Below, one piece after another: positions 1-5,029 of a stretch of 6,846 nucleotides of DNA. Origin of the DNA: Phycisphaerales bacterium (GTDB lineage Bacteria > Planctomycetota > Phycisphaerae > Tepidisphaerales > Tepidisphaeraceae); contig PMAK01000111.1 in the NCBI GenBank assembly GCA_003153655.1, positions 25,189 through 32,034 of the forward strand, in the 5' to 3' direction. Under the pieces are notes generated by a model. That model did no database searches, had not been told where the DNA came from, and worked only from the letters and a program-made list of their open reading frames with translations. The number at the start of each line of letters is the position of its first letter. The stretch's first letter is position 1. A program made the position numbers and the translations under genes.

Positions 1-114
1 GCCGTCGCGGAATTCGCGGAGCCGGCCTTCGCGGGACAATTGCTTGATATCGTCTTCGCTCTTGCCGAGCGCGGTTTTGGCCTCTTCGAGCGTGTAAAAC
101 ATCTTCGCCATCAT
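1..114 (-). CDS. Helix-turn-helix (MerR/excisionase-like) protein, N-terminal 38 codons only
   Basis: The first 38 codons are visible and the rest lies beyond the left edge. The readable N-terminus starts MMAKMFYTLEEAK and continues through ALGKSEDDIKQLSREGRL to REFRDG. This is the layout of a small winged helix-turn-helix of the excisionase/MerR type: a YTLEEA first helix, an LGKSEDDI turn and second helix, then a G-(R/Q)-L-x-(E/A)-F-R wing with an acidic turn. Such domains bind DNA, but in planctomycetes many similar proteins are uncharacterised, so no target is proposed. Two adjacent ATG codons (114..112 and 111..109) could start it. I chose the first because AGGAGA lies 8 nt upstream. The gene follows the membrane protein at 127..573 after only 12 nt and is probably co-transcribed and translationally coupled with it. 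The fold is fairly sure; the function is unknown. Confidence 0.75.
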   Translation of the reverse strand, partial: MMAKMFYTLEEAKTALGKSEDDIKQLSREGRLREFRDG

Positions 115-122
115 GGGAGTGG

Positions 123-128
123 TCTCCT
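123..128 (-). promoter_or_regulatory. Shine-Dalgarno AGGAGA overlapping the upstream stop codon
   Basis: Read on the minus strand, the TAG stop of the 148-residue protein (129..127) shares its last two bases with AGGAGA. That site sits 8 nt before the first ATG of the helix-turn-helix gene. A ribosome ending the first gene therefore lies over the initiation site of the second, the usual arrangement for translational coupling. The overlap is seen directly; the coupling is inferred. Confidence 0.7.
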
Positions 129-573
129 AGGGATTCTCGTTGTGTGCGCCAGGGGGAACAACCGAAGGAAGCTGTGATTCATTAATTCGTTGGTTCTTTG
201 CCGCGTCGTCAACGGCCTTTTGGATATCATACCAAGCCGGGAAGGTATTGTAGTTCTTCAAATCCAAATCATAGCGAAAATTCCGGGCGGCCGACAGAAT
301 AAGGGCTTTTTCGCCGGCCCGGTATTCATAGACACACAAGGATTGCCGCTGGGTGTCGAGGAGATAGCAGCCCCAGACTTCGGGATGGAGTTGGCAGGGC
401 ATGACGAATATGCCGTTTCCACCGGCGATGGGCTGCTCGGGAACGGGCTGGGCGCTGGCGGTGCTGGTCATGACGGGCCGCCCGTGACTTAAAAGAACGG
501 CCAAAATCGCCAACAGGAGTGCCGCGTTGGCGTAGAGTGCATAAACTACTGGGCTGCGAGGGGGTTGATTCAT
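127..573 (-). CDS. Conserved hypothetical protein with one N-terminal membrane helix
   Basis: 148 residues. A short polar start (MNQPPRSPVV) leads into one hydrophobic helix at about residues 10-28, followed by a Ser/Ala/Pro/Gln-rich linker to about residue 50. The globular part (about 54-120) holds FVMPCQ, WGCYLLDT, LCVYEY and ARNFRYDLDL, then an Asn-Thr-Phe-Pro stretch. It looks like a beta-rich domain exported or anchored at the membrane with its C-terminus outside. I recall similar short proteins (a hydrophobic anchor, then a W/YGxYLLD, VYxY and AARxFxYDxxL pattern) as conserved hypotheticals in planctomycetes, but I know no function. The ATG at 573 keeps the whole membrane segment; its Shine-Dalgarno is weak (an AGG about 11 nt upstream). 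It is the first gene of a minus-strand pair with the helix-turn-helix gene. Confidence 0.8.
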   Translation of the reverse strand: MNQPPRSPVVYALYANAALLLAILAVLLSHGRPVMTSTASAQPVPEQPIAGGNGIFVMPCQLHPEVWGCYLLDTQRQSLCVYEYRAGEKALILSAARNFRYDLDLKNYNTFPAWYDIQKAVDDAAKNQRINESQLPSVVPPGAHNENP

Positions 574-591
574 CAGGTCGGCCTATTACAG

Positions 592-1578
592 ATGGCGAGG
601 ATACTGGAACTCAGGCGATCTATTCGTATTTTAGCCGATTACGGGAACAAGCTGCAAGGCAAAAGCGTGGTGAGACGTTGGACGGACATCAGCCTGATGA
701 ATTCGCAGATGAATTTGCGGGGCTGGGGGAGAGCATTGGATAATGGTCCGCCCGGGAGTGAGGGATCGCCGCGGCCGCTGATTATTCGGCGAGACCGGAC
801 GGGTCCTCGGCTGCAACTGCTCACGGCTAAAGGTTTTGAGTGGGTTGAGGCGGAGATTCCGATTCGCGAATTGCCGCCGGAATTGGAAGGATTTCGGCTG
901 CTGCATGTGTCGGACCTGCACGTCCGCAAGGCGTGGGACCCGGCTTATGATGAGTTCATTGCGCGGGTTGAGGCGAATCCGCCGGATTTCATCGCTTACA
1001 CGGGCGATTTTGTGGACAACAAGCATGACAGCCGGCGGGCGATGCCGGTGGTGAGGCGGCTGGTTAATTCGCTGAAATCGCGGCTGGGAACGGCGGCAAT
1101 CCTGGGGAATCATGATGGGGATTTGCTTGGGCCTCCGCTGGCGAGCTTGAACCTGACATTGCTGGATCATCGGCGGCTGGCGCTGCGGTCGGGATCGGCG
1201 ACGCTGGAATTCATTGGGATCGCCGGGGTGGACCGGAAAGATTTCGACCCGGGTTTTCTGCGATCGTTGGGGAGGAAAGAGCCCGGAACGGTTCGGGTTG
1301 TTCTGTCGCATTTTCCGGATCTGGTTCGGCGATCGCGATTTTTAGAGGCGGATTTGTTTTTAGCGGGGCATACGCATGGCGGGCAGATTTGCCTGCCTAC
1401 GGGAATTCCGATTATTCGGCATGATTCTTTGCCGGCTAAATTGATTAGCGGGATTCATTGGGTATATGACACATGGCTGGTGGCGAATCCCGGACTGGGT
1501 TTTTCGGGTTTGCCTATCCGGCTTTTTTGTCCGGCACAGGTGATAGAAATTCGATTGAGAAAGGCAGGTGGATCATAG
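592..1578 (+). CDS. YaeI/YkuE-type metallophosphoesterase (calcineurin-like)
   Basis: The complete calcineurin-like metal-binding set is present in order: the HVSDLHV block (D-x-H, about 907..927), YTGDFVD, GNHDGD, VLSHFPD and AGHTHGGQ (G-H-x-H near 1366..1377). The C-terminus NPGLGFSGLPIRLFCPAQ matches the usual end of YaeI/YkuE-like enzymes. These are two-metal phosphoesterases; some relatives act at the membrane on lipid-linked substrates such as UDP-diacylglucosamine, so an envelope role is possible but the substrate cannot be read here. The start is unsettled. ATG 592 gives 328 residues and a basic N-terminal extension, but begins only 18 nt from the divergent gene's start. ATG 697, ATG 709 and TTG 736 (GGGGGAG about 5 nt upstream, 280 residues) are alternatives. 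All keep the catalytic domain, which begins near 850. No signal peptide or membrane helix is visible. rsfS follows after 20 nt, probably in the same transcript. Confidence 0.9.
   Translation: MARILELRRSIRILADYGNKLQGKSVVRRWTDISLMNSQMNLRGWGRALDNGPPGSEGSPRPLIIRRDRTGPRLQLLTAKGFEWVEAEIPIRELPPELEGFRLLHVSDLHVRKAWDPAYDEFIARVEANPPDFIAYTGDFVDNKHDSRRAMPVVRRLVNSLKSRLGTAAILGNHDGDLLGPPLASLNLTLLDHRRLALRSGSATLEFIGIAGVDRKDFDPGFLRSLGRKEPGTVRVVLSHFPDLVRRSRFLEADLFLAGHTHGGQICLPTGIPIIRHDSLPAKLISGIHWVYDTWLVANPGLGFSGLPIRLFCPAQVIEIRLRKAGGS
628..657 (-). promoter_or_regulatory. Candidate sigma-70-like promoter for the 127..573 gene
   Basis: On the minus strand, TTGCAG (657..652) is separated by 18 nt from TAAAAT (633..628), a 5/6 match to the -10 consensus. 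It would give a leader of roughly 50 nt before the ATG at 573. The -35 match is poor (3/6) and the site lies inside the possible N-terminal coding region of the divergent phosphoesterase gene. It is a tentative call from spacing and sequence only. Confidence 0.3.
696..719 (+). repeat. 12-bp tandem duplication in the phosphoesterase N-terminal region
   Basis: GATGAATTCGCA is followed directly by GATGAATTTGCG, with 10 of 12 positions identical. The repeat carries two of the candidate ATG starts of the phosphoesterase gene (697 and 709). It may be a chance micro-duplication in a weakly conserved N-terminal stretch. Confidence 0.5.
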
Positions 1579-1598
1579 GACGGGAGAGCGCAACGAAA

Positions 1599-1976
1599 AT
1601 GCCGCCGAAGGCTGCGTCGATTGAAGCCCGGCTGGAAGCGTCGAGGAAATTCGCAATTGAAGTGGCGCGCATGTCACACAACACGCGATGCCAGAATGTG
1701 ATTGTGCTGGACATGGCGGGGATATCGCCGGTGACGGATTTTTATGTCATCGCGACGGGGAGCAGCGCGCGCCAGATGCGGACGGTGTGCGATGATCTCG
1801 ACGAGCTGGCTGAGAAGACGGGATTCCAGAGTTTTCATCGTTCAGGGTACGAAGGGGAGACCTGGATCGCGGTGGATTATGTGGATGTGGTGCTGCACAT
1901 CTTCAGCCAGGATGCGCGGCTGTATTATGATTTGGAGAATTTGTGGGGGGATGCGAAGCGGGTGGAGTGGGAGTAG
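1599..1976 (+). CDS. rsfS: Ribosomal silencing factor RsfS (Iojap/YbeB family)
   Basis: 125 residues, the usual size for RsfS. After a charged helix (residues 7-25) comes the RsfS core: NVIVLDMAGISPVTDFYVIA (33-52), TGSSARQ (53-59), then GYEGETWIAVDYVDVVLHIF (83-102) and RLYYDLENLWGDAK (107-120). RsfS binds ribosomal protein uL14 on the large subunit, blocks joining with the small subunit, and lowers translation in starvation or stationary phase; this is family knowledge. I see one departure from the common DYGDVVVH pattern, Val in place of Gly (DYVDVVLH). The ATG at 1599 is preferred because GGGAGAG lies 10 nt upstream. The same frame is open further upstream, but that part overlaps the phosphoesterase end and is not RsfS-like. 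Here it follows a phosphoesterase gene by 20 nt rather than sitting beside nadD as in many bacteria. Confidence 0.95.
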   Translation: MPPKAASIEARLEASRKFAIEVARMSHNTRCQNVIVLDMAGISPVTDFYVIATGSSARQMRTVCDDLDELAEKTGFQSFHRSGYEGETWIAVDYVDVVLHIFSQDARLYYDLENLWGDAKRVEWE

Positions 1977-1980
1977 GGAT

Positions 1981-2008
1981 TGCCTATTGCCAATTTCCTA
2001 TTGTCTAT
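1981..2008 (+). repeat. Degenerate heptanucleotide tandem repeat, four units
   Basis: Four consecutive 7-mers, TGCCTAT, TGCCAAT, TTCCTAT and TGTCTAT, lie immediately after the rsfS stop in the 91-nt gap before the convergent DUF2950 gene. Each differs from TGCCTAT at no more than two positions. Heptamer arrays of this sort are known between genes in some bacteria, notably cyanobacteria. Whether this is such an element or decayed slippage DNA cannot be told from one copy. Confidence 0.55.
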
Positions 2009-2067
2009 TTCGGAATTGATGCGTATGCGGAAGACCGTTTTTGAGGATGCCTGATTTCTTGGAGTAT

Positions 2068-3075
2068 TCAATCCTTCACAAGCGTCCAACTGCTGTCGGG
2101 GTTGTAGTCGGTCATTTGCCGCGCCAGCTGGGTGGTGTCTGAGCCCAGGTCTTTCTGGAAGACGCTTCCCTGACGGCTGACGATGAACGTCATGATGCCG
2201 GATGATCCGTAGTCTGCGGGGAAGGCGACGAGCGCGAAGCCGGCGGTCATGTTTCCGTTGACTATGTAGTCGAGCTTGCCGTCCGGGGCTGCCGGCCCCT
2301 GATGCTTGAGCACGCGAAAGTGATAACCGTCGTAAGGTTCGCGCGGATGGCCGGTGGTCTGCTTGTAGCCTTCCGTTGCCGCCGCCGCGAACAAACGGCC
2401 GAACGGGCTTTGCTCCTGGTCGGCGGTTGCGGTCCAGTATAAGCCGTCCATTTTTCCCGGCGTGCTGATGATTCTCTGGGCAAATTTGAGCACGCCGCTG
2501 CCGTCGCGATCTTTGCCGGCATATTCGGGTTGCGCCTGCACGTACTCCCGGCAGACGTCGATCGCGTTGAGTTCGTTTTCGCCGATCCGGCGAGCCAGGA
2601 TTTCCGATTTGCCTGCTTCGGTGTCAAAAAACCACTTTCCCTCGGGCGTTTTGGCGAGCGGAATGGGGAACGGCCAATCATCATTGCCGACGTGGATGAT
2701 TGACGTCGTGTCATCCTGCTTTTGCAATTGTGTGTGCTCGGACGCGCGTTGGGCGAATTCTTTGAAAGCGTTGGCGTCTTCGACCTTGTCGCCGGAGACC
2801 AATTCCTTCCACGCCGGCCCGAGGAGAAGATGGACCTGATCGTGATCTTGCGCCTTGACGGCCGTGAGCATTGCGTTCATCGCCTGCTCATCGCTGTCGA
2901 ATAAGGGTTGGCCCTGGGCGGGGACGCCTTCGGTTGGAGCCGACGTTGGGGCTGGCGAAGAGGGGGCTGGCGAAGAGCTTGTGTTGCTATTGCATCCGGT
3001 TGTCAGCAGCAAACCACTACCTGTCAGCAGGCCTGCGACAATCCATCTGATGTATCCTTGCGCTTCGGTTTTCAT
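2068..3075 (-). CDS. DUF2950 family lipoprotein
   Basis: 335 residues from the ATG at 3075. This start is chosen because it begins a clean lipoprotein signal: charged MKTEAQGYIR, a hydrophobic stretch, then LLLTTGC with Cys28 as the lipidated residue. AGAAGAA lies just upstream. The frame stays open further upstream, but that part overlaps the preceding gene. A Ser/Pro/Thr-rich tether (about 30-48) leads to the domain. The DUF2950 hallmarks are VGNDDWPFPIPL (129-140), WFFDTEAGKSEILARRIGEN (148-167), CREYVQAQPEYA (175-186), STPGKMDGLYW (204-214), GYHFRVLKHQGPAAPDGK (250-267) and FALVAFPADYGSSGIMTFIV (280-299). The Asp/Gly-rich KDRDGSGV (188-195) resembles a calcium-binding loop. The family is widespread in Gram-negative bacteria, is predicted to be outer-membrane or periplasmic, and has no established function. 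The gene is second in a pair after a 90-residue lipoprotein, 55 nt upstream. Confidence 0.92.
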   Translation of the reverse strand: MKTEAQGYIRWIVAGLLTGSGLLLTTGCNSNTSSSPAPSSPAPTSAPTEGVPAQGQPLFDSDEQAMNAMLTAVKAQDHDQVHLLLGPAWKELVSGDKVEDANAFKEFAQRASEHTQLQKQDDTTSIIHVGNDDWPFPIPLAKTPEGKWFFDTEAGKSEILARRIGENELNAIDVCREYVQAQPEYAGKDRDGSGVLKFAQRIISTPGKMDGLYWTATADQEQSPFGRLFAAAATEGYKQTTGHPREPYDGYHFRVLKHQGPAAPDGKLDYIVNGNMTAGFALVAFPADYGSSGIMTFIVSRQGSVFQKDLGSDTTQLARQMTDYNPDSSWTLVKD

Positions 3076-3130
3076 AAATTCTTCTCGCGATCGCTGTTTT
3101 CGTGATCCGGTGTTCCAAGCCGCGTGACGA

Positions 3131-3403
3131 TCATTTGCGATGACCGCCTGAAGCTGCGTGTCCACCTCCGCTTGCATGCGCTCCCATTGACGCTCGTCCC
3201 CTGGAGCTTCCCATGTTCACGGGATGGCGGCCGTCGGCGGCGTGAAACGCATCGCGGTGATAATCACGGTCGTTTCCTCCAGGGAAAAATATGTTGCCAT
3301 CCCACTCGGGACCTGCCTCGTCGTACCCCGCGACGCAACCGGTCAAACCCATCAAAAGGGTCAGAGTGATTAAGATCATCACCCATGATTTTATTCGTCT
3401 CAT
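3131..3403 (-). CDS. Small Gly/His/Arg-rich lipoprotein upstream of the DUF2950 gene
   Basis: 90 residues. MRRIKSW plus a hydrophobic run ends in the lipobox GLTGC (Cys23), so the mature protein is about 68 residues. The mature part is rich in Asp/Asn at first (about 26-50), then in Gly, Ser, Ala, His and Arg to the end (SSRGRASMGAHASGGGHA and beyond), which suggests a flexible, basic, His-bearing tail. TGAGGAGA lies 6 nt before the ATG at 3403, a strong ribosome binding site that fixes the start. Genes for DUF2950 often follow a DUF3300 gene, whose C-terminus is a similar basic Gly/Ser/His-rich tail. This protein has the signal and such a tail but none of the long DUF3300 middle, so it may be a reduced counterpart or an unrelated lipoprotein. 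No function is known. Confidence 0.8.
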   Translation of the reverse strand: MRRIKSWVMILITLTLLMGLTGCVAGYDEAGPEWDGNIFFPGGNDRDYHRDAFHAADGRHPVNMGSSRGRASMGAHASGGGHAASGGHRK

Positions 3404-3682
3404 GCCTGATCTCCTCAGCGCCAGCTACTCGACATGGCGGGCATCGCTACGCGCCGGAAAAAGACGCGTTTTTGCGGGTTGATGACCGCAACCGACACAT
3501 GGCCCGAACGAAACAGATGCTCTTTGGCTTACTGGTTAACGGAATTTCTCTGGCGAAGCAAAGGGAGGGGCTTCATTTTGCCGATTCGGCGCGAAAGTTT
3601 CGATATTGTCCGTTCCCAAATTTGCGTTGAAATCATAGGTTGGAGTCGTGCGGGAGTTGATGGCTCCGGCACGTTGGATGAT

Positions 3683-3712
3683 TTGAACGAGGCTATTCTT
3701 TTGGGCTATCTT
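3683..3712 (+). promoter_or_regulatory. Candidate promoter for the 3740..4090 lipoprotein gene
   Basis: TTGAAC (3683..3688), 18 nt, then TATCTT (3707..3712), each matching 4 of 6 consensus bases. Transcription would begin near 3720, leaving a leader of about 20 nt to the ATG at 3740. The -10 element lies inside the 12-bp repeat, so repeat changes would affect it. The match is weak and no experimental support can be seen. Confidence 0.25.
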
Positions 3713-3727
3713 TTGGGCCGTCTTTTG
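3698..3727 (+). repeat. 12-bp tandem repeat just before a lipoprotein start
   Basis: CTTTTGGGCTAT, CTTTTGGGCCGT and then CTTTTG (of CTTTTGATGGAG) run head to tail. CTTTTG recurs exactly every 12 bp, and the first two units share 10 of 12 bases. The third unit runs into the GGAG that serves as Shine-Dalgarno for the ATG at 3740. Confidence 0.6.
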
Positions 3728-3739
3728 ATGGAGACACTT

Positions 3740-4090
3740 ATGAACCGCACGCGTATTTCGGCATTGTCCATGGCGTTTGCGATGGGCTTGGCAATCTTCA
3801 GCGGTTGCGAATCGGATCGGATGAGTAACATTCCGGCGAATGCCACGATTGCCAGCTCGGGTGATGATCGACTTTCATATACGGCGGCTACGGATGGCAC
3901 GATCTGGGTGTATGATGTGGATGCCGATCAGATCGATTACTCCGGGCCGATCGCGGTGAATGAATCGGTGACGGTGGATCCGCACATCAACTCGATCAAG
4001 ATCAATGACCGCGTGGTTTCAGATAAGCTGAATAAAGGCGCGAAGCACCGCATTTACTTTGTGCCCGCGGCGGGAATGTCGACGCCGTAA
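3740..4090 (+). CDS. Small planctomycete-type lipoprotein, hypothetical
   Basis: 116 residues from the ATG at 3740, chosen because GGAG lies 6 nt upstream. An in-frame ATG at 3728 would add four residues (METL). MNRTR plus a hydrophobic run ends in the lipobox IFSGC (Cys23). The mature domain is small and probably all beta: DGTIWVYDVDADQIDYSGPI (52-71), ESVTVDPHINSIKINDRVV (75-93), then KGAKHRIYFVP (99-109). I recall the pattern (T)DGT-[IV]-[WY]-VYD, YSGP, [ST]VTVDP, DGxVV, (R)KGxxHRIYF from short lipoproteins annotated as hypothetical in planctomycetes. No function is known. It diverges from the DUF2950-associated pair and converges on the glycosyltransferase gene with only 19 nt between their stops. 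Confidence 0.82.
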   Translation: MNRTRISALSMAFAMGLAIFSGCESDRMSNIPANATIASSGDDRLSYTAATDGTIWVYDVDADQIDYSGPIAVNESVTVDPHINSIKINDRVVSDKLNKGAKHRIYFVPAAGMSTP

Positions 4091-4109
4091 TGGCTGAGAT
4101 ATACGTGTC

Positions 4110-4940
4110 TTAGAAATTCAGATAGCGGTCACTGAGCAGAAAAGTGACCGCATTGAGGAAGAGATTGGCGTAAGGCGGCACATTTGGGCCGGCAGTGAGT
4201 TTACGCATTTCTTCGCCTATTTCGGTCAAATTGGAATCCTTGTAAGCCGCGCGGCGGTATAGATTGAGGATCCTCCTGGAAAGGTCCAAGGGGCCCTGGA
4301 TGTCGGATTCATTTGTGTTTCGCGAGAGAGTGGTGAGAAACGGCATCGTCACGTAAGCGTCGAGCGATTGGTCTTTGATCAGTTGACGCAGATAGATGTC
4401 GATCGGCATTCCCTTCGTCCAGTTTCCGGAGATTAGCTTCAGATATTTGTCGATCGAGTTCTTGTTAATGAAGATCGAAGAAGTGCCGGCAAATCCGAGA
4501 AGATGCTTGAGGGGAAAGTAGTTCAGGGCGCCGCTTTGAAGATATTGTTTCCTGGCCTCGGACAATAGCTGAAAACAGGATACTTCCAGTTGCAGAAATA
4601 TGTCGGTGAAGATCAGGTCCCAGGATTTGAGATGCTTGTCGGCTTTTTCCAGCATGTCATTTAGGCAATGCTTGGCGTCCGCGGGGAGCAGGGCGTCGTC
4701 TTCCATGATGTGCAGATGATGGCCCGAGGAACGATGGGCGGCGATTAAGCGTTCTTGGGTTAGCCACAACCCCAGATTGCCGCGGTCGAGTTCAGTGACA
4801 TATTCCGCGCCGAGCGTGCGGCCATCGATTGCGGGAACGCGCTCGTATATTGATGCGAGTCCGATGTCGGTGAGGTTTTGCGAAACGGATGAGAGCCGTT
4901 TTGTGTTGCGGTCGAGGTTGATGAAGAAGCCGCGATACAT
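4110..4940 (-). CDS. Glycosyltransferase family 25-like protein (LPS/surface sugar transferase)
   Basis: 276 residues. The N-terminus YRGFFINLDRNTKRL (2-16) is the family-25 opening (INLDR followed by a basic residue). It is followed by RVPAIDGRTL (34-43), the acidic motif HHLHIMEDDALL (74-85) with E80-D81-D82 as probable metal/nucleotide-sugar ligands, and WDLIFTDI (107-114). FAGTSSIFINKNSIDKYL (150-167) and GMPIDIYLRQLI (177-188) complete the fold. Family members transfer sugars, often galactose, from UDP-sugars to lipooligosaccharide or surface glycans in the cytoplasm. Donor and acceptor cannot be read here. No Shine-Dalgarno precedes the ATG at 4940. It lies 89 nt after secA on the same strand, without partner glycan genes. 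Its centre (4441..4680) has about 46% G+C, lower than secA, which may mean horizontal acquisition. Confidence 0.85.
   Translation of the reverse strand: MYRGFFINLDRNTKRLSSVSQNLTDIGLASIYERVPAIDGRTLGAEYVTELDRGNLGLWLTQERLIAAHRSSGHHLHIMEDDALLPADAKHCLNDMLEKADKHLKSWDLIFTDIFLQLEVSCFQLLSEARKQYLQSGALNYFPLKHLLGFAGTSSIFINKNSIDKYLKLISGNWTKGMPIDIYLRQLIKDQSLDAYVTMPFLTTLSRNTNESDIQGPLDLSRRILNLYRRAAYKDSNLTEIGEEMRKLTAGPNVPPYANLFLNAVTFLLSDRYLNF
4125..4151. repeat. Perfect 9-bp inverted repeat at the convergent gene ends
   Basis: GCGGTCACT (4125..4133) and its exact complement AGTGACCGC (4143..4151) flank a 9-nt loop. The hairpin lies within the last codons of the glycosyltransferase gene and 35 nt downstream of the stop of the converging lipoprotein gene. 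Neither side is followed by a proper T-run, so it is not a classical intrinsic terminator. It could still slow or end plus-strand transcription or protect the mRNA 3' end. Confidence 0.55.
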
Positions 4941-4995
4941 GGGCGTGGCGGACGATTAAGTTAGACCATCCAATTGTTGGGGCGACTCGCTTGTG

Positions 4996-5024
4996 GGCCG
5001 GCCAAGCTTGGATATCGGAATTCC
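4996..5024. other. Cluster of consecutive palindromes between secA and the glycosyltransferase gene
   Basis: In 29 nt lie GGCCGGCC (4996..5003), CCAAGCTTGG (5002..5011), GATATC (5011..5016) and GGAATTCC (5017..5024), each perfectly palindromic and touching or overlapping the next. The 89-nt gap otherwise shows no clear terminator or promoter; GCTTG and CAAGC can pair over a 9-nt loop, but no T-run follows. Confidence 0.5.
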
Positions 5025-5029
5025 AGTTC

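Larger units (their letters stand above)
3404..3739. other. 336-nt intergenic region between two divergent lipoprotein genes
   Basis: I find no convincing gene here. Open frames exist on both strands, but they lack a ribosome binding site and recognisable protein features. The region should hold promoters for both flanking genes. A weak plus-strand candidate lies at 3683..3712, and I saw no good minus-strand one. Other features are the 12-bp tandem repeat at 3698..3727, a perfect palindrome CGAAAGTTTCG at 3592..3602, and an A-run/T-run around ACGCGT near 3458..3475. Confidence 0.6.

Noticed and set aside
519..743. Open plus-strand frame ending in an acidic DEFADEFAGLGESIG stretch
   Set aside because: It starts with a GTG inside the opposite gene, has no properly spaced ribosome binding site or family resemblance, and overlaps the phosphoesterase frame. 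Its third-position G+C (22 of 50 codons) is lower than that of the competing frame. The DEFADEFA repeat only reflects the 12-bp DNA duplication.
631..1311. Long minus-strand open frame opposite the phosphoesterase gene
   Set aside because: The translation is rich in Arg, Pro and Gln with no domain, as expected for the antisense of a GC-rich gene. The plus strand has all phosphoesterase motifs.
2027..2043. CGG-AAGA-CCG followed by five T's as a terminator for rsfS
   Set aside because: The stem is only three base pairs plus a possible G-T pair, too weak to call an intrinsic terminator.
3076..3177. Upstream extension of the DUF2950 frame
   Set aside because: It would place 34 residues before the lipoprotein signal and overlap the preceding lipoprotein gene. 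The ATG at 3075 gives a normal signal peptide.
3434..3739. N-terminal extension of the 116-residue lipoprotein frame
   Set aside because: The extra residues show no protein character and would bury the lipoprotein signal in the middle. GGAG before the ATG at 3740 supports the short form.
4990..5008. GCTTG/CAAGC hairpin as secA terminator
   Set aside because: It has five base pairs around a 9-nt loop with no T-run on either strand; it overlaps the palindrome cluster, which explains much of the symmetry.
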